A stretch of 64,000 bases of DNA from Acetobacter peroxydans (lineage in GTDB: Bacteria > Pseudomonadota > Alphaproteobacteria > Acetobacterales > Acetobacteraceae). The notes under the pieces are model-generated. The model saw nothing but the letters and a program-made list of their open reading frames with translations, was not told where the DNA came from and did not search any database. The stretch's first letter is position 1; each line of letters opens with the position of its first letter. The position numbers and the translations under genes are program-made. Positions 23,841 to 32,398 of this stretch are shown one piece after another. The stretch is from assembly GCF_006539345.1 (NCBI RefSeq), contig NZ_BJMV01000010.1:62001-126000 (forward strand), written 5' to 3'.

Positions 23841-25360
23841 CGTACGCCATCCGCATCATGCACCAGCAGCAGCGCTGTCCGCCGGTGCTCCTTGCGGGCC
23901 GCATCCAGCCGCTGCTTGAGCGCGGCAGGAGAGGCTACCTCCGCCTGCTGCACCTCGGTAATGACATCGCCTTCCTTCAGGCCGCGTTCGGCCGCAACCC
24001 CATCTTCACGCACGTTGCTGACCAGCACGCCTTTCTGGTTGGCGGACAGGTTGTATTTCTGCCGGGCGGCTGCATCCAGCACGCCAACCGAAAACCCGAA
24101 ATCCGAGAAGCTGACCGTCGCGGGGCCTTTGGACTCCTGCGCGGGCTTTGCCACCGGTTCTTCCGGCGCTTCCGGCAGTGCTCCCACAACCAGCGCGACA
24201 TCGTGCGTCTTGCCGTGCTGCCACACGCCAAGCCGGGCCTGTGCGCCCACGGGCAACTGCGCGGAAAGCCGTGGCAGGGCGCGCCCATCCACCGGCTTGC
24301 CATCCAGCGTGAGAATGACATCGCCCGTTTTCAGCCCCGCCTTTTCGGCCGGGCCATTTTTTTCCACACCCGCCACCAGGGCGCCGCCAGCGGACGGCAG
24401 GCCCAGGCCCTCCGCTATGTCCTGCGTAACGGTCTGTATCCGCACGCCCAGCCACCCGCGCGACACTTTGCCGTTCTTGCGGAGCTGCTCCAGCACGCCG
24501 CGCGCCTCGTTGGCGGGAATGGCAAAGCCGATCCCAACCGACCCGCCAGACGGAGAATAGATGGCCGTGTTCACACCAATGACATTGCCTTCCATATCGA
24601 ACAGCGGCCCACCGGAATTGCCCTTGTTGATGGGCGCATCGGTCTGGATGAAATCATCATACGGGCCTTGATCAATATTGCGCCCGCGTGAGGAGATAAT
24701 GCCCGCCGTGACGGTGCCAGACAGGCCAAACGGATTGCCGATCGCCAGAACCCAGTCGCCCACGCGGCGGCGGTCGCTATCGCCAAAGGAAACAAAAGGC
24801 AGCGGGGTATGGCTGTCCACCTTAAGCAGCGCCAGATCCGTCCTGTCATCATGACCGACCATACGCGCGGTCAGCACCGTATTGTCCTGCAACGTCACGG
24901 TAATACGGTCCGCCTTGCGGATAACGTGATTGTTGGTGACGATATAACCCTGCGGATCAATGATAAAGCCGGAACCAAGCGCCTGCATACGCCGGGGCGG
25001 CGCGTTAGGGTCGGTCTGGCGGTTCATGAAATCATGAAAGAACTTCTCGAACGGGGAACCGCGCGGGAAATCGGGAATCTGCGAGGGCTGGTCGTCTTCG
25101 TCCTCGTCCTCACCGTCGGCTTCGCCGCGCACGGTCTGGGTGGTGGAGACATTGACCACGGCCGGCAGCAGGCGGGCCGCCAGATCAGCAAAACTTTCCG
25201 GCACCGGGCGCGGGGCCGCCGTTACCGCCACGGGCGCGGGCGCGCCTTCCGCCCTGGCCGCCCCCGCCTCCACCCAGTTGACGCCCCCCAACAGCACACC
25301 GGACAGCAGAAGAGCGCGAAACGGGCAGGAAGACAGAAACATGGGCGGACACACTTTCAT
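23801..25360 (-). CDS. DegP/HtrA-type periplasmic serine protease
   Basis: 519 residues from ATG 25360; ATG 25342 would also keep the signal peptide. A signal segment (RALLLSGVLLGGVNWVEAGA) is followed by an acidic linker (GEDEDEDDQ), the trypsin-like domain with the triad in TNNHVI (His), RTDLALLKV (Asp) and GNSGGPL (Ser), and then two PDZ domains (about residues 285-385 and 420-510). The enzyme degrades or chaperones misfolded envelope proteins. It is upstream of the FUSC gene, overlapping it. Confidence 0.92.
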   Translation of the reverse strand: MKVCPPMFLSSCPFRALLLSGVLLGGVNWVEAGAARAEGAPAPVAVTAAPRPVPESFADLAARLLPAVVNVSTTQTVRGEADGEDEDEDDQPSQIPDFPRGSPFEKFFHDFMNRQTDPNAPPRRMQALGSGFIIDPQGYIVTNNHVIRKADRITVTLQDNTVLTARMVGHDDRTDLALLKVDSHTPLPFVSFGDSDRRRVGDWVLAIGNPFGLSGTVTAGIISSRGRNIDQGPYDDFIQTDAPINKGNSGGPLFDMEGNVIGVNTAIYSPSGGSVGIGFAIPANEARGVLEQLRKNGKVSRGWLGVRIQTVTQDIAEGLGLPSAGGALVAGVEKNGPAEKAGLKTGDVILTLDGKPVDGRALPRLSAQLPVGAQARLGVWQHGKTHDVALVVGALPEAPEEPVAKPAQESKGPATVSFSDFGFSVGVLDAAARQKYNLSANQKGVLVSNVREDGVAAERGLKEGDVITEVQQAEVASPAALKQRLDAARKEHRRTALLLVHDADGVRWIPLPLGGEAAP

Positions 25361-25418
25361 GTCATGGACAGACTTGTGAACATCGTAGGCCAATCAAATA
25401 CGCGCCAGCAAGACCGGC

Positions 25419-26708
25419 TCAGGCAGGCCGGGCTACCCGTTTACCAACCCCGCGCCACAGATCGAGCCAGAAGGCGAGGCTCAGCAGGACGCCAAGCCCC
25501 ACCACATTCACCCCCACCTGTAGCGACCACACATCCCCGAATGTGCTGAACACTAGACGGGCCAGCAGGTCGAGCACGGTGCCCACCACGAATATTTCGA
25601 GCGAATGACGACCCACGCAGGCCAGCGCCTGTCCTGTTACCGTCTCGCCCGACCAGCGCCGGGCAACGGTGGAAGACTGCACCAGATAGAAAATGGCCAG
25701 AACATCCAGCAGCCGCAAAGGCGAGAGCCACGCCTTGGCCGGGGCCACGGCATCGCCAAAAGGCCGCAGGTCAGGCAGGTTCCACTGCATCCACGGAAAA
25801 GCCTGCAAGGCCGAAAACACCAGATACGCCCAGCACAGCCCCCCCAGCCAGCGCAGGCGGGGAAAGTCCCTCCCGCTCCGCTGTGTCCGCTCGGAGGCCG
25901 TCAGCCCCAGCGCGAACAGAAACTGCCAGGCGAACGGGTTGAAATACCAGCCATCAGGGTCGAGCCAGTTCGGGAAATTGACCGCCGGATCAAGATTGAC
26001 CAAAGCCCAGAGCGCACCCGCCAGCACAAGGGCCAGGGAATGCTGCACGCGCATCAGCAGGTAAAACAGGGGAAAACCGGCCAGAAACACGATATACAGA
26101 GGCAGGATATTGAGGTTGCTGGGCAAGGCATCGAAACTCATGACCCGCCAGACCCAGCTCATGCCGTGCGCCAGTTCAGGCTCCAGATAATCGACTGAAA
26201 CCGGCGTGAAATGCCGCCACAACCGGATAATGAAGACATAGGCCATAACCATGATCGTCTGGCCGATATAAAGCTGCACGCAGCGCCGCAGCAGACGGCC
26301 CAGCGTCACGCGCACACCGTATTTGCCAAAGGCCCGGCCGTAGGCAAGCCAGGACGCATAGCCCGCCAGCAATACGAACACCTCGGCTGCATCGGCAAAG
26401 CCGACATTGCGCATGGTGAAGCGGTTGAGCAGGTTCTGGGGAATGTGATCGACGAACATCATCAGCAGCGCCGCCCCCCGCATTGCATCTATGCGGTGGT
26501 CACGTCCCCTGAGCGACAGCGTGTGCGATGCCGCGGCCAGCCTGTCGCGCAGGTGCCCTGCCAGACGCCGCCCCGTACTGCCCTGTACTCCATCCTGCAT
26601 AACAGCAGAACTCTGCGGGTTTTCCGCCTTCTGCATACCCGCCCTGCCTCTCTCTCCCGCTGCCAGCTCGTTGCACACCCGCACTGATACCGGTTCCTGT
26701 TTCCTCAT
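25419..26708 (-). CDS. opgC: OpgC-like membrane acyltransferase-fold protein
   Basis: 429 residues. A basic cytoplasmic N-terminus of about 70 residues precedes ten or so hydrophobic helices. RDHRIDAMRGAALLMMFVDHIP is the characteristic OpgC-family opening with the conserved Asp/Arg and His. RHSLEIFVVGTVLD near the end matches the late family motif. OpgC succinylates osmoregulated periplasmic glucans in E. coli; related proteins modify other glycans. The opg backbone genes are not in the window, but a glucanase-like exoprotein gene lies at 32.4-34.1 kb. The Met used is at the frame start; a Met at residue 25 is possible. Confidence 0.75.
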   Translation of the reverse strand: MRKQEPVSVRVCNELAAGERGRAGMQKAENPQSSAVMQDGVQGSTGRRLAGHLRDRLAAASHTLSLRGRDHRIDAMRGAALLMMFVDHIPQNLLNRFTMRNVGFADAAEVFVLLAGYASWLAYGRAFGKYGVRVTLGRLLRRCVQLYIGQTIMVMAYVFIIRLWRHFTPVSVDYLEPELAHGMSWVWRVMSFDALPSNLNILPLYIVFLAGFPLFYLLMRVQHSLALVLAGALWALVNLDPAVNFPNWLDPDGWYFNPFAWQFLFALGLTASERTQRSGRDFPRLRWLGGLCWAYLVFSALQAFPWMQWNLPDLRPFGDAVAPAKAWLSPLRLLDVLAIFYLVQSSTVARRWSGETVTGQALACVGRHSLEIFVVGTVLDLLARLVFSTFGDVWSLQVGVNVVGLGVLLSLAFWLDLWRGVGKRVARPA

Positions 26709-26872
26709 AGCCCGAGGCTGACGCCCATCTACCCATCCAGCCCAATCTGTGCCAGAAAAAATGTGGCCTCTTTCCGTACCGCAGACGGAAAAAACAACAG
26801 GCGCGGCCTTTTTCCCTCCCCCTTTTCAGGGCCGCGCCCTCTGCCTTGTTCCGCAAGGCGTGACCCACCAAC

Positions 26873-28003
26873 ATGCAGGAATCAGAACACGTGGCGCAGA
26901 ATGCTCCCTTTTCCCCCGATGATATTCTCAGCCTCCTGCGTCAGGCTCAGGCCCCCGGCACGGGTCTGTCTCTGGCGGAAGCAGGGCGGGTGCAATCCTG
27001 CACCTTCGAACAGGGGCGACTGGCGCTAACCCTTGAAGTCCCGCGCGCGCAGGCGGATGCGCTGGCCGCACTCTGCCCCGCCGCCGTTGCCCGGCTTGAA
27101 ACGCTTCCCGGCGTGCAGACAGCCAGCATCGTTCTGACAGCGCACCGCCCAACGGGGGAAACCGCCGCCACGCCGCGCGCCGCTACAGGCCATCGCCCGC
27201 TGGGTGGCCCTGCTCCCGCAGCCGATGCGCCGGTTCTGCCCGGTGTGCGCACTGTTATCGCCGTGGCTTCGGGCAAGGGGGGCGTGGGCAAGTCCACCAC
27301 CGCCGTCAACCTGGCCGCCGGACTGGCCATGGAGGGGCTCAAGGTCGGGTTGATGGATGCCGATATTCACGGCCCGTCGCTGCACCGGATGCTGGGCGCG
27401 CAGGGGCGCCCCGCCGTGGTGGAAGGCCGGATTCAGCCGGTCGAAGCCTGGGGCGTGCGCGCCATGTCACTGGGTATGCTGGTGGATGAAAACGCCGCCA
27501 TGATCTGGCGCGGCCCCATGGTCATGGGGGCGATCAACCAGCTTCTTACCGATGTAGACTGGGGCACGCTGGATGTCATGGTGGTGGACCTGCCGCCCGG
27601 CACGGGCGATGCGCAACTGTCCCTGACGCAGAAAGTACCGCTGGCCGGAGCGGTGATCGTCTCCACCCCGCAGGATATCGCGCTGATCGACGCCCGCCGC
27701 GCCGTCACCCTGTTTGAAAAGGTCGGCGTGCCGCTGCTGGGGCTGATCGAGAACATGTCGTATTTCTGCTGCCCCAACTGCGGCCACGATACCGAGCTGT
27801 TCGGCCATGGCGGCGCGCGCCGGGAAGCCGAAGCCCTTGGCGTACCTTTTCTGGGCGAAGTACCGCTGCTGGCCGATATCCGCGCCAGCGGCGATAGCGG
27901 CGTGCCAGTTGTGGTGGGCGCGCCCGAAAGCGAAGGCGGCAAGGCCTGGCGGCGTATCGCGCATACCGTAGCGCAGGCGCTGGGCGCGAAACAAAAAGCC
28001 TGA
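26873..28003 (+). CDS. mrp: Mrp/ApbC-type iron-sulfur cluster carrier ATPase
   Basis: The 376-residue protein has an N-terminal DUF59/MIP18-like domain (about residues 10-90), a Pro/Ala linker, and a P-loop NTPase with the deviant Walker A GKGGVGKSTTAVNLA. DADIHGPS, LPPGTGDAQLSL and the scaffold Cys pair in YFCCPNCGHDTELFG follow. Mrp proteins bind and transfer 4Fe-4S clusters. Likely clients nearby are the class I fumarase and aconitase A, both 4Fe-4S enzymes; this is a functional remark, not operon evidence. It is convergent with thyX. Confidence 0.93.
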   Translation: MQESEHVAQNAPFSPDDILSLLRQAQAPGTGLSLAEAGRVQSCTFEQGRLALTLEVPRAQADALAALCPAAVARLETLPGVQTASIVLTAHRPTGETAATPRAATGHRPLGGPAPAADAPVLPGVRTVIAVASGKGGVGKSTTAVNLAAGLAMEGLKVGLMDADIHGPSLHRMLGAQGRPAVVEGRIQPVEAWGVRAMSLGMLVDENAAMIWRGPMVMGAINQLLTDVDWGTLDVMVVDLPPGTGDAQLSLTQKVPLAGAVIVSTPQDIALIDARRAVTLFEKVGVPLLGLIENMSYFCCPNCGHDTELFGHGGARREAEALGVPFLGEVPLLADIRASGDSGVPVVVGAPESEGGKAWRRIAHTVAQALGAKQKA

Positions 28004-28017
28004 CAACAGGCAGACAC

Positions 28018-28045
28018 CGTGCCGGACGGGCGCGCGTCCGGCACG
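28018..28045. terminator. GC-rich hairpin between mrp and thyX
   Basis: CGTGCCGGACG and CGTCCGGCACG form a perfect 11-bp stem with a 6-nt loop, 15 nt past the mrp stop. There is no T run. It is probably part of a convergent termination zone. Confidence 0.55.
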
Positions 28046-28078
28046 CAAAACGCATCCGCCGGACCACCGGGTAACAGT

Positions 28079-28099
28079 CTGCCGGGACGCTCCCGGCAG
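28079..28099. terminator. Second hairpin between mrp and thyX
   Basis: CTGCCGGGA and TCCCGGCAG pair over 9 bp with a 3-nt loop, 9 nt past the thyX stop. It lacks a T run. Confidence 0.5.
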
Positions 28100-28107
28100 G
28101 CGGGGGC

Positions 28108-29016
28108 TCAGCCCTTCAGGCTGGCCTGCATTTCATCCCACTCACGGCGGCTCAGACCTGATGCCGCCTGCTCCACCACCTCGCCCGCCAGCATACGGCG
28201 CAGGACGGACATCATGGTGGCGGAAAACGTCACCGCGCCCCGGCGATATTCCTCAAACGCCGCTGCGGTCTGCGGAACCCACGCGTGCAGCACCTTGAGC
28301 ATTTCCTCGGCATAGACGCGGATCTCGTACTGAGCATGGGGGTCTATACGCAGGGCCAGAAAGTGCATGAGGTTATGCAGGTCGGTCTTCCAGTACCACT
28401 GGGTGTAGGTGTTCAGCGTCAGATTGATGCGCGCCAGCTCACGCGCAAGGCCGTAGCCTTCCTTTTCGTCCAGAAGGCGTTCGTAATCGCCGAAGGTGCG
28501 CAGGGCATCGCCGCGCAGGATATCCAGCACCTCGGCAGCCGCCTGCGGGGCGAGCGTCTCGCCACGTCCCTGGCGGTTGACCTCGCTCTGCGCCGCCATG
28601 TGCTCGGGCGCGGGCAGGTAGAATTCGTTGTCCAGAATGGAATAGCGGGCGGAATATTCGTTCACGCTCGCCATGCGGTGGCGAATCCACTGCCGGGCGA
28701 CAAAAATCGGCAGTTTGACGTGAAATTTGATCTCGCACATCTCGAACGGCGAGGAATGGCGGTGCCGCATGAGATAGCGGATCAGCGCCGCATCTTCCGT
28801 CACCTTGCGCGTGCCACGGCCGTAGGACACGCGCGCCGCCTGCACGATAGCCCCATCGTCGCCCATATAGTCGATCACGCGCAGGAAGCCGTGATCCAGC
28901 ACTTCCAGCGGCTGGTACAGCATGGCCTCAAGCGCGGGGACAGTTGGCCGCAGCGTGGAGGAAACTTCTTGCCCGTGGGCTGCGATCTCGGCGCGTTGTT
29001 CTTCGGTCAGGGACAT
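28108..29016 (-). CDS. thyX: Flavin-dependent thymidylate synthase
   Basis: The 302-residue protein has the ThyX signature [15 protein letters not shown] (RHRxxSxxExSxRYS) near residue 113. It also has [23 protein letters not shown], and the substrate-binding [22 protein letters not shown] with HLR-type residues. It makes dTMP from dUMP with FAD, NADPH and methylene-tetrahydrofolate. The length is typical of the alphaproteobacterial form. It is divergent from the tmRNA gene. Confidence 0.95.
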   Translation of the reverse strand: MSLTEEQRAEIAAHGQEVSSTLRPTVPALEAMLYQPLEVLDHGFLRVIDYMGDDGAIVQAARVSYGRGTRKVTEDAALIRYLMRHRHSSPFEMCEIKFHVKLPIFVARQWIRHRMASVNEYSARYSILDNEFYLPAPEHMAAQSEVNRQGRGETLAPQAAAEVLDILRGDALRTFGDYERLLDEKEGYGLARELARINLTLNTYTQWYWKTDLHNLMHFLALRIDPHAQYEIRVYAEEMLKVLHAWVPQTAAAFEEYRRGAVTFSATMMSVLRRMLAGEVVEQAASGLSRREWDEMQASLKG

Positions 29017-29345
29017 GCGCGGGGGCCTTTTACCATTACCATGTGGACGACACCGGGGGTTGTACAGGTTAGGTCAGCATGATGCAAAGAGCTTAAGCGC
29101 GCGCAGCCCTTGCGCCTGTGTCGCACCCCGCCTATGTAGGGGGTGCCGGGAGTTTTCTCGCGGCTATGGCAATAAACGGGGTGTGGCATAGGCGTAGTGG
29201 ACCCGGGGGCGGTACCCGGCGTCTCCACCAAAAATCCGGGCCGGAACGGTCAGGATCACTGGGGACGAAACAGGCTCGACACGCGCAGTAAAGACATCTT
29301 TTTTGCCCGGCATTGTACCACCGTTATCGGGCTAATTTTACAAGT

Positions 29346-29384
29346 GCCAATGATAACTCTGAGGTGCTCGCTGTCGCTGCATAA
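29346..29384 (+). other. tmRNA tag reading frame
   Basis: Twelve codons plus TAA encode ANDNSEVLAVAA. The LAVAA end is the ClpX recognition sequence, and the AND start suits SspB binding. There is no start codon, as expected because translation resumes at GCC. Confidence 0.93.
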
Positions 29385-29400
29385 GCGATAAGCGCGGTTC

Positions 29401-29430
29401 GGGAGGGCACCGGGCAACAGAAGCCCTCCC
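29401..29430 (+). terminator. 3' hairpin of the tmRNA gene
   Basis: GGGAGGGC and GCCCTCCC pair over 8 bp with a 14-nt loop, followed by ACTTTCT. It may be both the last structured part of the coding piece and the transcription terminator. Confidence 0.55.
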
Positions 29431-29614
29431 ACTTTCTCATGAACGACTCTGCAGGACACCACCGCATGGTGGGCTTTCACACCCCTGCGGCGCGGTGCGT
29501 CTCAGGACGTGCACACCGCACTTGATGCACACAGTTGGGTGTGGCCGGTTGCACTGACGCAGCTTTTCGCGCATGGCTGGCACAACATCACACCCGGCGG
29601 CAAGGAGAGCAGGC

Positions 29615-30154
29615 ATGGCCGATGATCACGACAACACTGGCGGGAATGCCGACTTTCCCCCCTCTGGCCTGCTGCCGTATGAACGCTGGCTGAACCTCGC
29701 CTACAGAAGCGTGATGATCAATGCGCTCGAACATGTGAGCCATGAAGGGCTTGCAGGCGACCATCATTTCTATCTGACTTTCCGCACGGACTTTCCGGGC
29801 GTGGAAATTCCAGCCCGCCTGCGCGCCCAGTATCCGCATGAAATGACCATCGTGCTGCAGCACCGGTTCTGGGATCTCAAGGTCGATCACGAAGCCAACG
29901 TCGTATCGGTCGGGCTGTCCTTCGGGGGTGTGGGTACAACGCTGGTCATACCCGTGTGGGCCTTTACGGGCTTCGCGGACCCGTCCATCCGCTTCAGCCT
30001 GCAGTTCGCGGCTGAGGATCTGGAGGACGAAGGCCCCGCCGAAGCGATGGACGAGAACACGCCCGCTGAGTCCGGGACGGAAGCACAGGGTGAGACGACC
30101 TCGCAGGTTGTCAGCCTTGACGCATTCCGCAGGAAAGGCCCATCACCGGCCTGA
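29615..30154 (+). CDS. sspB: SspB-type ClpXP adaptor
   Basis: 179 residues. ATG 29615 has AGGAGAGC just upstream; an earlier in-frame start would run into the tmRNA 3' region. The body matches alphaproteobacterial SspB: LPYERWLNLAYRSVMINALEHV, HHFYLTFRTDFPGVEIPARLRAQYP and the IPVWAFTGFADPS segment. A flexible acidic tail ends in VVSLDAFRRKGP, the ClpX-tethering peptide. It delivers ssrA-tagged proteins to ClpXP, and its gene lies about 190 nt downstream of ssrA, so tag and adaptor are encoded side by side. The fumarase gene follows. Confidence 0.92.
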   Translation: MADDHDNTGGNADFPPSGLLPYERWLNLAYRSVMINALEHVSHEGLAGDHHFYLTFRTDFPGVEIPARLRAQYPHEMTIVLQHRFWDLKVDHEANVVSVGLSFGGVGTTLVIPVWAFTGFADPSIRFSLQFAAEDLEDEGPAEAMDENTPAESGTEAQGETTSQVVSLDAFRRKGPSPA

Positions 30155-30212
30155 CCCTGGTGCCTGAAAGTCAGGGGCCAGGGCCGGGCCAACGGAGAAC
30201 AAGAAAACAGTC

Positions 30213-31865
30213 ATGACCACTCAGCCCCCTCGCCCCCCTCTGCCAGAGTTCGTGTACACCCCCATTTTCCCGCTCGGGAAGGATACAACCCAGTACCGCA
30301 AGCTCGATATTGACGGGGTCAGCACCTCGCAATGCAGCGGCAAGACGGTTGTGCACGTAACCCCCGAAGCCCTGAGCGAACTGACGGCCCAGGCTTTCCA
30401 CGAGGTGGCGCATTTCCTGCGGGCCTCGCATCTGGAAAAGCTGGCCGCCATTCTCAAAGACCCCGAAGCCTCGGACAACGACCGCTTCGTGGCGCTGGAC
30501 CTGTTGCAGAACGCCTGCATTGCGGCGGGGGGCATCCTGCCCATGTGCCAGGACACCGGCACGGCCATTGTCTTCGGCAAAAAAGGCCAGCGGCTGTGGG
30601 TGGACGGCAACGAGGAAGTGGCTTTCTCGCGCGGGGTCTATGAGACCTACACCCGCACCAGCCTGCGCTATTCGCAGATGGCGCCGCTGAGCATGTTCGA
30701 GGAAAAGAACACCGGCACCAACCTGCCCGTCCAGTGCGATATCTTTGCCTCCCCCGCGGGCGAGCATGACGAGAGCTTCGAGCTGATGTTCGTCGCCAAG
30801 GGTGGCGGGTCGGCCAACAAGACCTTCCTGTTTCAGGAAACGCGCGCCCTGCTCGGCTCGGAAGCGCAGCTTCTCTCCTGGCTGGATACGAAAATCCGCA
30901 CGCTCGGCACCTCCGCCTGCCCGCCCTACCATCTGGCCATCGTCATTGGCGGCATGTCGGCCGAGCAGACGCTCAAGACCGTCAAGCTCGCCTCCACGCA
31001 CTGGTACGACAGCCTGCCCACCTCCGGCAGCCCCACCGGGCACGCTTTCCGCGATGTGGACATGGAAGCCAAGGTGCTGGAACTGACCCGCAAGCTGGGC
31101 ATTGGGGCGCAGTTTGGCGGCAAGTATTTCTGCCACGACGTGCGCATCGTCCGCCTGCCGCGCCACGGCGCCTCCCTGCCTGTGGGCATGGGCGTGTCCT
31201 GCTCGGCCGACCGTCAGGTTAAGGCCCGGATCACGGCGGAAGGCTTCTTTCTCGAACAGCTTGAGCACGATCCCGCGCGCTTCCTGCCCGAAACCACGGA
31301 CGAACACCTTGAAGGCGAGGCGATCAAGATCGACCTCAACCGCCCGATGGACGAAATCCGCCGCGAGCTGTCGCAGTACCCGGTCAAGACCCGGCTGGCC
31401 CTGAACGGCACCATGGTTGTGGCGCGCGACATCGCGCACGCCAAGTTCCGCGAACGGCTGCAAAAGGGCGAGGGCCTGCCCGACTACCTGAAGAACCACC
31501 CGGTCTATTACGCGGGCCCGGCCAAAACGCCCGAGGGTATGCCAACAGGCTCTTTCGGCCCCACCACGGCAGGGCGCATGGATTCCTACGTGGATGAACT
31601 CCAGGCCAATGGCGGCTCTTATGTCATGCTGGCCAAGGGCAACCGCTCAAAAGCCGTGCGTGACGCCTGCCAGAAATATGGCGGCTTCTACCTGGGCTCC
31701 GTCGGTGGCCCGGCCGCCCGTCTGGCCAAGGACTGCATCCGCAAGGTAGAGGTGCTCGAATACCCCGAACTGGGGATGGAAGCGGTCTGGAAAATCGAAG
31801 TCGAAGATTTCCCCGCCTTTATTGTTATTGATGATAAGGGCAACGACTTCTACGCTGAGCTGTAA
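30213..31865 (+). CDS. fumA: Class I (4Fe-4S) fumarate hydratase
   Basis: The 550-residue protein is a full-length FumA/FumB-type enzyme of the TCA cycle, converting fumarate to malate. A first cluster Cys lies in PMCQDTGTA near residue 111. The others are expected around SACPPYH and in the GVSCSADR segment. The C-terminal beta domain has [22 protein letters not shown] and [14 protein letters not shown]. No fumC is visible here. The gene starts 58 nt after sspB and is followed by a VOC gene. Confidence 0.94.
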   Translation: MTTQPPRPPLPEFVYTPIFPLGKDTTQYRKLDIDGVSTSQCSGKTVVHVTPEALSELTAQAFHEVAHFLRASHLEKLAAILKDPEASDNDRFVALDLLQNACIAAGGILPMCQDTGTAIVFGKKGQRLWVDGNEEVAFSRGVYETYTRTSLRYSQMAPLSMFEEKNTGTNLPVQCDIFASPAGEHDESFELMFVAKGGGSANKTFLFQETRALLGSEAQLLSWLDTKIRTLGTSACPPYHLAIVIGGMSAEQTLKTVKLASTHWYDSLPTSGSPTGHAFRDVDMEAKVLELTRKLGIGAQFGGKYFCHDVRIVRLPRHGASLPVGMGVSCSADRQVKARITAEGFFLEQLEHDPARFLPETTDEHLEGEAIKIDLNRPMDEIRRELSQYPVKTRLALNGTMVVARDIAHAKFRERLQKGEGLPDYLKNHPVYYAGPAKTPEGMPTGSFGPTTAGRMDSYVDELQANGGSYVMLAKGNRSKAVRDACQKYGGFYLGSVGGPAARLAKDCIRKVEVLEYPELGMEAVWKIEVEDFPAFIVIDDKGNDFYAEL

Positions 31866-31930
31866 CGTCTGGCCTGCCCCCTGCTTCTCCAGCGGGTGGG
31901 CAGCCCCAGCAAAAGGAGTGGTGCGGCCAC

Positions 31931-32323
31931 ATGCGTTTCACTGTTGATCGTCTTGACCATGCTGTCCTGACAGTCCGCGATCTTGAAATCTCCGCGTCAT
32001 GGTACCAGCGCGTGCTGGGGATGGAGCGGGAGGAATACGGACGCAATAACCGCACAGCCCTGCGTTTCGGCGGGCAGAAACTCAATTTGCGCCCGCATGA
32101 CGCGCAAGGCTGGGATACGGCAACCCACGCCCTGCCCGGCGGCAATGACCTGTGCTTCATTACCGCCATTACCAGCGTGGATATCATTGAACATCTGCGG
32201 GTCTGCGGGGTGACCGTTGTAGAAGGGCCGGTGGCGCGGCTTGGCGCTCATGGCCCCATCACCTCCGTTTACTGCTACGACCCGGATGAAAACCTGATCG
32301 AGATCGCCTCGTATCAGGGGTGA
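31931..32323 (+). CDS. VOC-superfamily (glyoxalase-like) protein
   Basis: The 130-residue protein has paired beta-alpha-beta-beta-beta units: FTVDRLDHAVLTVRDLEISASWYQ, then YCYDPDENLIEIASY at the end with the usual Glu metal ligand. The N-terminal His of LDHAVLTV would be the other ligand. Family members include glyoxalase I, fosfomycin resistance proteins and dioxygenases, so no activity can be assigned. A Shine-Dalgarno AAGGAG lies about 10 nt upstream. It ends the sspB-fumA run and is followed by a strong terminator. Confidence 0.85.
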   Translation: MRFTVDRLDHAVLTVRDLEISASWYQRVLGMEREEYGRNNRTALRFGGQKLNLRPHDAQGWDTATHALPGGNDLCFITAITSVDIIEHLRVCGVTVVEGPVARLGAHGPITSVYCYDPDENLIEIASYQG

Positions 32324-32350
32324 GCCACAGCCCGGCCGTCTTATGCAAAC

Positions 32351-32397
32351 CGGCCCGGATACGCCACAACGGCTGTATCCGGGCCGTGCCTGTTTTT
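32351..32397 (+). terminator. Rho-independent terminator after the VOC gene
   Basis: CGGCCCGGATAC and GTATCCGGGCCG pair over 12 bp with a 12-nt loop. A T5 tract follows at 32393-32397. Confidence 0.88.
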
Positions 32398-32398
32398 A

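Larger units (their letters stand above)
29146..29430 (+). ncRNA. ssrA: Circularly permuted two-piece tmRNA
   Basis: The order is acceptor piece, spacer, coding piece, as in alphaproteobacteria. The acceptor piece ends in CGTCTCCACCA at 29230. A 30-nt spacer follows, and the coding piece begins GGGGACGAAACAGGCTCGAC at 29261. GGGGACG pairs with CGTCTCC over 7 bp and puts a G-U wobble at the third pair, the alanyl-tRNA synthetase identity element. The resume codon GCC at 29346 opens the tag ANDNSEVLAVAA with stop TAA at 29382-29384. The 5' boundary of the acceptor piece is approximate. The tmRNA rescues stalled ribosomes and tags the products for ClpXP. Confidence 0.93.

Noticed and set aside
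29197-29391. 64-residue plus-strand reading frame across the tmRNA region
   Set aside because: It runs through the acceptor piece, spacer and coding piece of ssrA, and no protein family matches; the RNA explains the sequence.
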